Shown: positions 1 through 5,972 of the stretch, piece after piece
How positions within the stretch are numbered: position 1 is the first letter of the stretch
Layout of the letters: each line of letters opens with the position of its first letter
Assembly: GCA_041745515.1 (NCBI GenBank)
Contig: JBGTIU010000125.1
Coordinates: 1-7,307, forward strand
DNA: 7,307 nucleotides
Direction: 5' to 3'
Source: JAKFWF01 sp041745515
Lineage (GTDB): Bacteria > Pseudomonadota > Alphaproteobacteria > Rhizobiales > Hyphomicrobiaceae
Program-made: the position numbers and the translations under genes
The notes under the pieces: model-generated
What the model saw: the letters and a program-made list of their open reading frames with translations, nothing else
What the model was told of the DNA's origin: nothing
Databases searched by the model: none

Positions 1-1
1 C

Positions 2-370
2 GCCCCCGCCAAGGCGGCGCTCACCCGCTACCTGGCGCTCGGCATCGACCCGGCAGATGGCGTTGCCCGGATGCTGCGCAACAAGTGGCTGTTCCCGTCG
101 AAGGCGGCGCAGGGGTATTTGACCCGACAGCGGTTCGGCCAGGAGCTGAAGGTGCTGGCTGAGCGGGCCGGGCTCGACCCGACGCGCGTTTCACCGCACG
201 TACTGCGGCACGCGTTCGCCAGCCACCTGCTCGACCGCGGTGCAGACTTGAGAGCCGTGCAACAACTGCTGGGTCACGCCGACATTTCCACAACGCAGAT
301 CTACACCCACGTGCTCGAGGAGCGATTGCGACAGCTCGTCTTGCAGCATCACCCTTTGGCCAAGGGGTAG
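2..370 (+). CDS. xerD: Tyrosine recombinase XerD, C-terminal part (5' end outside window)
   Basis: This is the C-terminal catalytic end of the site-specific recombinase that, with XerC, resolves chromosome dimers at dif near the division septum. The frame is open from the left edge and stops with TAG at 368-370, leaving about 122 visible residues. Counting from the edge, the HxxR box (HVLRHAFASHLL) has His66 and Arg69, followed by GADLRAVQQLLGHADISTTQ with His92 and the nucleophile in IYTHV at Tyr101 (codon 302-304). The first catalytic Arg and the N-terminal core-binding domain lie outside. The end, RLRQLVLQHHPLAKG, resembles the XerD tail known from E. coli (RLRQLHQQHHP) more than XerC, and the LLGHADISTTQIYTHV block is standard for a housekeeping Xer protein rather than a phage integrase. 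The ATG at 71 is internal, because homology continues upstream of it. Nothing looks broken; the truncation is only the window edge. Confidence 0.93.
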   Translation, partial: APAKAALTRYLALGIDPADGVARMLRNKWLFPSKAAQGYLTRQRFGQELKVLAERAGLDPTRVSPHVLRHAFASHLLDRGADLRAVQQLLGHADISTTQIYTHVLEERLRQLVLQHHPLAKG

Positions 371-414
371 TCATTCGTCTGGCCGGACCTGCTATTGGGG
401 CAAGTTACAAGCTC

Positions 415-429
415 GCCGGCCGAACCGGC
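415..429. terminator. Possible bidirectional terminator hairpin between xerD and the CDF gene
   Basis: GCCGG at 415-419 and CCGGC at 425-429 form a 5-bp all-GC stem with the loop CCGAA. The site lies in the 62-base gap between two convergent stops (370 and 433), where a shared terminator is expected. There is no T-tract on either strand, and a second GGCCGG at 381-386 could pair with CCGGCC at 416-421 instead. Intrinsic termination is therefore uncertain. Confidence 0.25.
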
Positions 430-432
430 TAT

Positions 433-1536
433 TCACCGCCGCTTGCCGCGCTTGCCCTTGCGGGCGCTCGGCGGTCTCGACGCAAGCGTTGGCTTTTCGT
501 CGGTTCGAACGGCTGCTGTAGGGCTTGTCACCGCAACCGGCGCTTTGACCAGCCCGCCACTCGGTGCTGGGTTCGCCATCGCCCTGACCGGCACTGCGCC
601 AGCCGGGCCGCCTGCGCCAGACGCCGACTGTACCTCGATGAAGAGATACCGCACTTCCGGATGCAACGCTTTGATTGCGGCCTCCAGCCGGTGGTTCGCC
701 GCCTCGACATCCGAAGCAAGAGCGCCATCCTCCATGTCGATGCTGGCTGCCACGATCACATCGTTTGGCCCCAGCTGCATCGTGCGGATTTCGTTGATCG
801 CGCGCACCGGGCCGCCGTGCCGGCTTTCGGCATCGATCAGCCGTCGGATGTCCGCCTGGGTTTCGACCGACGCCGCCTCGCCGATCAGCAGGCTCTTGAT
901 CTCGATGGCGAGGAACGCCGCCACCGCCGCCAGGATCAATCCGATCACGATCGAGGCCAGGCCATCCGCCCATGGCAGCGCGAGCAGATGCGCCGCCGCG
1001 ATGCCCGCCAGCGCCACGACGAGCCCCGCGAGTGCAGCAAAGTCTTCCAGCAGCACGGTGAACAACGCCGGGTCCTTCGAGCTTCTGAGAGCCGCCAGGG
1101 CACGCTGCCCGTCGCGCGTCGCATTAAACGCTGCCACCGCCTTCCAGGTCGAAAAGCTCTCCAGCAGCAGGGCCACGCCAAGCACCATGTAATTGACGTG
1201 CGGGTTGGAGATTGGATGCGGATGCAGCAGCTTGTCGATGCCCTCGTAGATGGCGACGCCCGAGCCCAACGAAAACAGCACAATGGCGACCACAAAACTC
1301 CAGAAGAAGATTTCTTTCGCGTAGCCGAACGGATGACGCGCGTCGGCGGGCCGTCTCGATCTGCGAATGCCGTGGTAGAGCAACCCCTGGTTCGAGGTAT
1401 CGACGAGCGAATGAATCGCTTCCGACAGCATGGCGGACGAGCCGGTGTAGGCGGCAGCCACGAACTTCGCTACGGCAATGCCGAAGTTGCAGGTGAGCGC
1501 GATCAGCACCACTTTCGTCGATCCGTCCGCTGCCAT
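433..1536 (-). CDS. Cation diffusion facilitator (CDF) family metal efflux transporter, ZnT9-like
   Basis: This is an inner-membrane proton-coupled divalent metal exporter (Zn, or possibly Mn/Fe/Co). Numbering from the farther ATG at 1587 (384 aa), six hydrophobic segments fall near 26-47, 52-72, 92-114, 132-152, 174-200 and 208-232. TM2 carries SSAMLSEAIHSLVDTSNQ with the HxxxD metal site His59/Asp63, followed by HPFGYAKEIFFWSF, a CDF signature. TM5 reads DPALFTVLLEDFAALAG with an acidic Glu-Asp pair instead of HxxxD, which is what I recall from the SLC30A9/ZnT9 branch. The cytoplasmic metal-sensing domain spans about 236-320. An unusual Ala/Pro-rich tail of about 64 residues ends in a basic cluster (ARKGKRGKRR). 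I prefer the ATG at 1534-1536 (367 aa, MAADGSTKVV): it has GGAG upstream, the 17-residue extension looks unconserved, and the ATG at 1587 has no ribosome site and sits next to the palindrome at 1592-1604. The gene is divergent from the dehydratase and convergent with xerD. Confidence 0.9.
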   Translation of the reverse strand: MAADGSTKVVLIALTCNFGIAVAKFVAAAYTGSSAMLSEAIHSLVDTSNQGLLYHGIRRSRRPADARHPFGYAKEIFFWSFVVAIVLFSLGSGVAIYEGIDKLLHPHPISNPHVNYMVLGVALLLESFSTWKAVAAFNATRDGQRALAALRSSKDPALFTVLLEDFAALAGLVVALAGIAAAHLLALPWADGLASIVIGLILAAVAAFLAIEIKSLLIGEAASVETQADIRRLIDAESRHGGPVRAINEIRTMQLGPNDVIVAASIDMEDGALASDVEAANHRLEAAIKALHPEVRYLFIEVQSASGAGGPAGAVPVRAMANPAPSGGLVKAPVAVTSPTAAVRTDEKPTLASRPPSARKGKRGKRR

Positions 1537-1546
1537 CGGCTCATCG

Positions 1547-1550
1547 CTCC
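1547..1550 (-). promoter_or_regulatory. Ribosome binding site supporting the inner CDF start
   Basis: On the minus strand GGAG lies 10 bases before the ATG at 1536-1534. The alternative ATG at 1587-1585 is preceded by ATTCTGCGGC, with no purine-rich Shine-Dalgarno. The spacing is slightly long, so this supports the inner start but does not prove it. Confidence 0.4.
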
Positions 1551-1591
1551 ATCGTTCGTTGTGTCGTCGTTCCAACGGCGCAACCATGCCG

Positions 1592-1604
1592 CAGAATGAT
1601 TCTG
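1592..1604. promoter_or_regulatory. Perfect 13-base palindrome, possible Fur-superfamily operator
   Basis: CAGAATGATTCTG is a perfect 6-1-6 inverted repeat in the intergenic region between the divergent CDF transporter and dehydratase genes. It lies about 55 bases upstream of the preferred CDF start and about 105 bases upstream of the dehydratase start. Its core AATGATT is identical to the centre of the classical Fur 7-1-7 box, and the AGAA/TTCT half-sites resemble those of alphaproteobacterial Irr boxes. The outer bases do not match either consensus. Control of a metal exporter by a metal sensor would make sense, but no regulator gene is visible. Nearby CCAATTGG (1618-1625) is an additional short palindrome. 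Confidence 0.35.
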
Positions 1605-1696
1605 AATGCCAACCACTCCAATTGGCGTTGCTTCGAAAGTGGACCTTTGGTTTTCTGCCGCTTAGAACCGCTTGACGGCTCCCGCATCACCTTCAC

Positions 1697-1701
1697 GGGG
1701 A
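1697..1701 (+). promoter_or_regulatory. Ribosome binding site that sets the dehydratase start
   Basis: GGGGA lies 8 bases before the ATG at 1710. An in-frame ATG at 1596 would add 38 residues (MILNANHSNW...) with no family resemblance and would run through the operator-like palindrome region, so the start at 1710 is preferred. Confidence 0.6.
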
Positions 1702-1709
1702 AACAATCC

Positions 1710-2672
1710 ATGCCGAAATCAAAGAGCGCGGCGCCAAAGGACATCTCGCGCGAGTCGATCGCGAGCGCTTACGCGCGCATTCGTGGCCACATTCGAAAAA
1801 CACCGGCAATGGAAGTGGCAGGTGCCGACTTCGGCCTCGATATCGGGTTGGTCGTCCTCAAACTCGAGCACTTGCAGCACGCCGGCTCGTTCAAGAGTCG
1901 CGGCGCGTTCGCCAACCTGCTGATGCGCGAACTTCCCGAAGCTGGCGTAGCGGCGGCATCAGGCGGAAATCACGGGGCAGCGGTTGCCTATGCCGCTGCC
2001 AGTCTCGGACGCAAGGCAACGATATTTGTGCCGGCGATTTCCTCGCCGGCCAAGATCCAGCGTATCCGTGATTTCGGCGCTGATCTGGTTGTCAAAGGCG
2101 AGCGCTATGCCGACGCGCTCGACAATTGCGAAGCGTACATGAAGAAAACGGGAGCCCTTGGCATCCACGCCTACGACCAACCCGAAACGCTGCTGGGTCA
2201 GGGCACCGTCGGCCTGGAGCTCGAGACTCAGGCTCCTAGCATCGACACGCTGCTGGTTGCCGTCGGCGGCGGCGGGCTGATCGGCGGTATCGCCGCATGG
2301 TACGAAGGCCGCATCCGCATTGTCGGTGTCGAACCGCGAACAAGCACGGCACTCCACAGCGCGCTCGATGCCGGCAAACCGGTCGAAGTCGACGTTTCCG
2401 GCATCGCAGCCGACAGCCTCGGCGCACGCTCTGTCGGCGCGTTGATGTTTCCACTAGCCCGCACGTTCGTCGACCGCGTGGTGCTGGTCGCCGACGACGA
2501 CATACGCAAGGCACAGACCACCCTATGGCAGGCGCTCCGTCTGGTGCTCGAACCCGGTGGCGCGGCGGCCTTCGCAGCTTTGCAAACCGGCTCCTACAAG
2601 CCGGCCAAAGGCGAGCGCGTCGGTGTGCTGCTATGCGGGGGCAATACGACGGCGGTCGATTTCGGCGCTTGA
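1710..2672 (+). CDS. Threonine/serine dehydratase, PLP-dependent fold type II
   Basis: This cytoplasmic enzyme probably deaminates L-threonine or L-serine (or a hydroxylated analogue) to a 2-oxo acid and ammonia. It has 320 residues from the ATG at 1710, close to short catabolic dehydratases (about 320-330 aa), and no C-terminal ACT domain, so no isoleucine-type feedback as in IlvA is expected. Visible motifs are AGSFKSRGAFANLL with the PLP Schiff-base Lys62, ASGGNHGAAVAY (84-89, cofactor-contacting Asn87), the phosphate-binding loop VGGGGLIGG (186-189), and CGGN near the end (309-312), where Cys replaces the more common Ser that touches the pyridine nitrogen. Glu208 matches a cation ligand of serine racemase, but the position aligned by eye to its Asp216 is Ala214, so that metal site may be incomplete. 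Alternatives are hydroxyaspartate dehydratase or an EutB-like enzyme; the substrate cannot be fixed from sequence alone. It is convergent with the oxidoreductase downstream. Confidence 0.88.
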   Translation: MPKSKSAAPKDISRESIASAYARIRGHIRKTPAMEVAGADFGLDIGLVVLKLEHLQHAGSFKSRGAFANLLMRELPEAGVAAASGGNHGAAVAYAAASLGRKATIFVPAISSPAKIQRIRDFGADLVVKGERYADALDNCEAYMKKTGALGIHAYDQPETLLGQGTVGLELETQAPSIDTLLVAVGGGGLIGGIAAWYEGRIRIVGVEPRTSTALHSALDAGKPVEVDVSGIAADSLGARSVGALMFPLARTFVDRVVLVADDDIRKAQTTLWQALRLVLEPGGAAAFAALQTGSYKPAKGERVGVLLCGGNTTAVDFGA

Positions 2673-2694
2673 CTGTCCGAGCCCGCCATTCGAC

Positions 2695-2777
2695 TCAGGA
2701 CAACCCGCGAAGCACCTCGCGCACGATCGCCCGCGCCTGGGTGATGCGCGTCCGATGACGAAATGACCGCCGCTCAT
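2695..2777 (-). pseudogene. Possible frameshifted C-terminal gene remnant coupled to the oxidoreductase
   Basis: On the minus strand the oxidoreductase stop and an ATG share ATGA at 2777-2774. Reading from that ATG gives MSGGHFVIGRASPRR and then an unconvincing Arg/Cys-rich tail that ends at 2631, inside the convergent dehydratase gene. The neighbouring frame, from about 2760 to its stop at 2695, reads RTRITQARAIVREVLRGLS, which looks like a genuine amphipathic protein C-terminus with a high third-position GC content (about 18 of 21 codons). The two pieces could be joined by a single-base frameshift near 2752-2762, giving a small remnant or the tail of a decayed gene. I do not recognise a family. 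Chance reading in GC-rich DNA remains quite possible. Confidence 0.17.
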
Positions 2778-3688
2778 GACTTCCGAACACTCGCTTCGGC
2801 GAACCTGAGTATCGCCGTGTGGTCGGCATCGCGGCCGAGCTTCCCAAGGGCGAGGCCGAGATAAGCGCTGACAAAGGCAAGCTCGTCGGCGCCGACGCCG
2901 ATCTCTTCGGCCAGGCGACGAGCCATGCCAACGTCCTTCTCCATGAGCGCGAGCGCGAATCCTGAATCGAACCTTCGGTTCAGCATGAAGCGTTCGACCT
3001 TGTTCTCCGTGGTATTGTTGCGCCCCGTCGACGCATTGAGCACCCTCGTCATGACCGCGCTGTCGAGCCCGAACTTCGCGCCGACAACAAGCGCTTCGCA
3101 CGTCGCCACAAGCCCTGCGGCCGACACGTAGTTGTTGAGCGCCTTCATGGCGTGGCCCGAGCCCAGTTTGCCGGTGCGATGCACGGTACCCATGGCGCGC
3201 AGCACCGGCTCAACCCGATCGAGCAGCGCAGGTTCGCCCCCCGCCATGATCGCAAGCGTGCCGGCCATCGCTTTGGCGACACCGCCGGATACCGGCGCGT
3301 CGATCAACCCTATTCGATGCTCACCCAACTCGGCACCGAGCGCCCTGGTATCGAGCGGATAGGAAGAACTCATATCGATGATGATGCTGCCCGGCCGCAA
3401 GCTGGACGCGACGCCGGGCACGCAATCGGCCCCCAGCACTACTGTGTTCACGACTTTGCTGTCGGGCAACATGGTGATCACGATATCGCTTCGACGTCCG
3501 ACATCGGAAGGACTGCTGGCAATCTCCAGGCCGGAACCCGCGTTGTCGGCTGAAAGCTTCAACGCGCCGAGCCGATTGGAATCCCGGTCGTAGGCGAGCA
3601 CCGGAATCGCTGCCTTCAAGAGGCAACTCACCATCGGCTCGCCCATGTTGCCGATACCAACGAAGCCGACTATCCGATTTGTGGCCAT
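2774..3688 (-). CDS. NAD(P)-dependent oxidoreductase, 3-hydroxyisobutyrate dehydrogenase family
   Basis: This is a cytoplasmic beta-hydroxyacid dehydrogenase that oxidises a 3-hydroxy acid; candidates are 3-hydroxyisobutyrate, L-threonate or 2-hydroxy-3-oxopropionate (tartronate semialdehyde). Its 304 residues match the usual family length of about 290-300. Residues 5-19 hold the Rossmann loop GFVGIGNMGEPM. Asp34 follows the second beta strand (LAYDRD), which in this family favours NAD over NADP; NADP-users usually show an Arg/Asn there. The substrate-binding signature DAPVSGG is at 130-136, and GSGHAMKALNN contains the catalytic Lys182 and Asn186. The C-terminal helical domain has the conserved KDVGMA (Lys251, Asp252). 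The start is the only reasonable ATG, directly before the Rossmann strand, although its ribosome site is weak. The gene lies 142 bases downstream of the vWA gene on the same strand, but a hairpin and an operator-like repeat separate them, so it probably has its own promoter. Confidence 0.9.
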   Translation of the reverse strand: MATNRIVGFVGIGNMGEPMVSCLLKAAIPVLAYDRDSNRLGALKLSADNAGSGLEIASSPSDVGRRSDIVITMLPDSKVVNTVVLGADCVPGVASSLRPGSIIIDMSSSYPLDTRALGAELGEHRIGLIDAPVSGGVAKAMAGTLAIMAGGEPALLDRVEPVLRAMGTVHRTGKLGSGHAMKALNNYVSAAGLVATCEALVVGAKFGLDSAVMTRVLNASTGRNNTTENKVERFMLNRRFDSGFALALMEKDVGMARRLAEEIGVGADELAFVSAYLGLALGKLGRDADHTAILRFAEASVRKS

Positions 3689-3711
3689 GACACGCTCGTG
3701 CTCGATGCCGT

Positions 3712-3729
3712 CTCACAAACCAGTGTGAG
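3712..3729. promoter_or_regulatory. Operator-like inverted repeat upstream of the oxidoreductase
   Basis: CTCACA at 3712-3717 and TGTGAG at 3724-3729 are perfect inverted arms with a 6-base spacer, placed 23-41 bases before the oxidoreductase ATG. The position suits a repressor site at the promoter or leader (for example GntR- or LysR-type), or a small leader hairpin. A weak minus-strand TTGAGC lies further upstream, but no convincing -10 box goes with it, so the promoter itself is not assigned. Confidence 0.35.
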
Positions 3730-3789
3730 CTGCGCGCCGCGCAAGCTCAAGCCTCGGAAGCCCATCGGTTTGACACGGCAGCGTTGCTT

Positions 3790-3803
3790 GCGCCGAGCGG
3801 CGC
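3790..3803 (-). terminator. GC-rich hairpin after the vWA/amidotransferase-like gene
   Basis: GCGCCG and CGGCGC flank a two-base centre at 3790-3803, 27 bases beyond the stop of the 713-residue gene. In practice this is a 5-bp stem with a 4-base loop, and flanking TGC/GCA can extend it on the minus strand. The position fits the end of an operon, but no T-tract follows. It may act as a Rho-assisted end or an RNA 3'-stabilising structure rather than a classical terminator. Confidence 0.3.
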
Positions 3804-3830
3804 GGCACTCTTAACTGTCGGATTGCTTGC

Positions 3831-5972
3831 CTACCGCCCCTCGCGCCACCACGCAAAGGCAAGCAGGAACAGCAGCGCTGACAACGCCACCAGCCCTGTG
3901 AACATCGGGGTCAGTTTGACGCCGCGCGTGACGTAGGCTTCGCGATCTCGCAATCCGATCCAGCCCGATCCGGCCAACACTTTTGCCGATGACATCATGG
4001 TGACGCGCGGCACATCGACCGACGCAGGATCGCTGCTGGCAAAGGCGCCGCTGCCTTTGGTCCAGAACACGCCGCCGCCGGTGGCTTCACTCAGCGGCTT
4101 CAACTTGTCGTCTGTCGCCGTCACTTCCGACATCTCGCGTACGTCCTCGGCACCGACATGGGCGACGGCGGTGAGCACGCTGGCGGGACCCGGCGTCTGC
4201 ATCTTGTAGAGCCCGGGCTCCTTGACCTCGATCACTGAGCGCCAAAGGCCTGGCCCGGCTTTCTCCAGCCGCACGGTATCCTCAACGCCGCCGGGCGGAA
4301 GCAGAGCAACCGGCGGGACGGTTTCCTCCATGGAGCGCCGTTCGATCGTCAGCTTCAAGCCCTTGGCGGAGGCGATCAAGCGCTCTTCCTCCAGATCCGG
4401 CTCCTTCATCAGCCAGTGCGATAGACGGCGCAACAGATCGGTGTGTGGACCGCCACCCTCATAGCCGCGCGCCCACAGCCAGGCGTGATCGGATGTCAGC
4501 AGCGCGACACGGCCTCGTCCCTTACGGTCAAGCACCAACAGCGGCTTGTCCTCGGCTCCGCTCATGATTGTTCGCCCGCGCTCGGGTCGCACCTCCACCT
4601 GCCGGAACCATCTGCCCCAAGCCGGTTCGCCGCCAGGCGTTGCTCCGACGGCGGCGTTCCCACCGGTAAGGCCGCGCGTTACCGGATGGCGCATGCCGAC
4701 ATCGGTCAGTTTCGCCTTGAATGCCTGCTCGAACACGCGCCCCGTCGGCAAGGCGGGCAGCACCGGCGACAGTGGCGTGCGCACCAAACTCGACGGGCCT
4801 GCATAGTCGTCACCAGCCGCGATCAGCAGCGCGCCGCCGTGCTCGCTCACATAACGAGTGATGTTGTCGTAGTAGGGCAAGCGCAGGATGCCGCGATGCT
4901 GATAGCGGTCGAAAATGATGAGGTCGAACTCGTTGATCTTCTGCGCAAACAGTTCCTGCGTCGGAAAAGCAATCAGCGATAGCTGATTGATCGGTGTGCC
5001 GTCCTGCTTCTCTGGCGGACGCAGAATCGTGAAGTGCACGAGATCCACGGCGGCGTCCGACTTCAGGAGATTGCGCCAGGTTCGCTCACCCGCGTGCGGC
5101 TCGCCGGAGACGAGCAGCACGCGCAAGTTTTCGCGCACGCCTTCCGCCGTCAGAACGATCCGATTGTTGGCAACCGTGAGTTCGCCCGGAGCTGCCTCGA
5201 GTTCGATCTCGATGATGTTGGGACCGGCATGCGGCAGTGGGAACGGCACACGCACAACGCGACCGATTTCGGCTCGCACCGGTTGGTCAGGACGGCCTTC
5301 ACGCCGAACTTTCAGCGTCACGGTATTGCCAGCGGCGCCGGCTCGGCCGGTTTCGCGCACAGCAACCTCGACCTCGCGAGTCTGTCCGACGATGCCATAC
5401 TTCGGCGCCTTGATCACTTCGATGCGTCGGTCGAATTCGTTCGGGCGGCCGGTGAGGAGTGTGTGCACAGGTGCATCGAATCCCAAGCCCGCGGCCGACT
5501 TCGGCACATCGTGCACCTGCCCATCGGTGATCATGATGACACCGGCCAGACGATCAGGCGGCACATTGGCCAGCGCCTTATTGAGGTCGGCGAATAGGTT
5601 GGTGCCGGAGGAATTGTCCCCGTCCGGCTTCGAGGACGACACCCATTTCACCTGCAGGCCGGGCATCTGGCCCAGTTTGGCTTCAATGTCGGCCCTGATT
5701 GCCGCAACTTGCGCCGGCCGTCCGGCCAGCAGCTGGCTGGTGCTCTCATCGATCACGACGATTGCGATGTTGCCGAGACTGTCGCGCTGCTCTTCGCGCA
5801 ACGTCGGGTTCGACAACGCCAGCAGGAGTGCTGCGAGCGCCAGCGTGCGGAACAGCGCGCCGCGGGTGCGCCGCCAGCCTAGCAACGCGACCAGCGCAAC
5901 TGCGACCGCGATTGCCGCCCAGAACAACGGGACCGGCACCATCGGCGCGAAGTCGATTGACCAGCTGCTCAT
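3831..5972 (-). CDS. Membrane protein with von Willebrand A and glutamine-amidotransferase-like domains
   Basis: This 713-residue inner-membrane protein is of a type usually annotated as a glutamine amidotransferase-like or hypothetical membrane protein (COG5426-like, from memory). Two N-terminal helices (about 14-33 and 39-54) lead to a vWA domain (about 68-175) with a complete metal-dependent adhesion site: DESTS at 75-79, Thr124 in GTNLFADL, and Asp150 in MITDGQ. A beta-rich Ig-like segment (about 180-275) precedes a class-I amidotransferase-like fold (about 282-525: LRVLLVSGEPH, EFDLIIFDRY, GGALLIAAGDD, GRGRVALLTSDHAWLW). A second beta domain and an LSEATGGGVFW motif follow (about 535-636), with one C-terminal helix (about 688-707). 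The protein contains no cysteine, so it cannot be a cysteine-dependent glutaminase; the fold is probably used for binding. The start overlaps the DUF4159 gene by ATGA and has AAAGGA seven bases upstream. A role in a MoxR/DUF58 envelope machine is inferred from remembered gene order. Confidence 0.85.
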   Translation of the reverse strand: MSSWSIDFAPMVPVPLFWAAIAVAVALVALLGWRRTRGALFRTLALAALLLALSNPTLREEQRDSLGNIAIVVIDESTSQLLAGRPAQVAAIRADIEAKLGQMPGLQVKWVSSSKPDGDNSSGTNLFADLNKALANVPPDRLAGVIMITDGQVHDVPKSAAGLGFDAPVHTLLTGRPNEFDRRIEVIKAPKYGIVGQTREVEVAVRETGRAGAAGNTVTLKVRREGRPDQPVRAEIGRVVRVPFPLPHAGPNIIEIELEAAPGELTVANNRIVLTAEGVRENLRVLLVSGEPHAGERTWRNLLKSDAAVDLVHFTILRPPEKQDGTPINQLSLIAFPTQELFAQKINEFDLIIFDRYQHRGILRLPYYDNITRYVSEHGGALLIAAGDDYAGPSSLVRTPLSPVLPALPTGRVFEQAFKAKLTDVGMRHPVTRGLTGGNAAVGATPGGEPAWGRWFRQVEVRPERGRTIMSGAEDKPLLVLDRKGRGRVALLTSDHAWLWARGYEGGGPHTDLLRRLSHWLMKEPDLEEERLIASAKGLKLTIERRSMEETVPPVALLPPGGVEDTVRLEKAGPGLWRSVIEVKEPGLYKMQTPGPASVLTAVAHVGAEDVREMSEVTATDDKLKPLSEATGGGVFWTKGSGAFASSDPASVDVPRVTMMSSAKVLAGSGWIGLRDREAYVTRGVKLTPMFTGLVALSALLFLLAFAWWREGR

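Noticed and set aside
2..370. Phage or island integrase with an attachment site
   Set aside because: The C-terminus is the housekeeping XerD type, no tRNA gene or direct repeats flank it, and the neighbours are ordinary chromosomal genes.
395..1192. Long open frame (265 codons) on the + strand across the CDF gene
   Set aside because: It lies wholly antisense to the well-supported CDF gene, its product is a Ser/Ala/Arg-rich string without family resemblance, and such mirror frames are common in GC-rich coding DNA.
661..1599. 312-codon + strand frame rich in His, Arg and Gln
   Set aside because: It is a shadow of the CDF gene; the composition is typical of an out-of-frame antisense reading and it has no domain.
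1672..1677. TTGACG resembling a -35 box before the dehydratase
   Set aside because: No acceptable -10 hexamer lies 16-18 bases downstream; that position is GC-rich (around CACGGG).
1596..1709. N-terminal extension of the dehydratase from the ATG at 1596
   Set aside because: The extra 38 residues have no family resemblance and the ATG at 1710 has a good GGGGA ribosome site; the family start fits 1710.
2706..2721. CGCGA/TCGCG hairpin with a 6-base loop in the dehydratase/oxidoreductase gap
   Set aside because: A five-base stem without a T-tract is expected by chance in DNA of this composition, and it overlaps the possible gene remnant.
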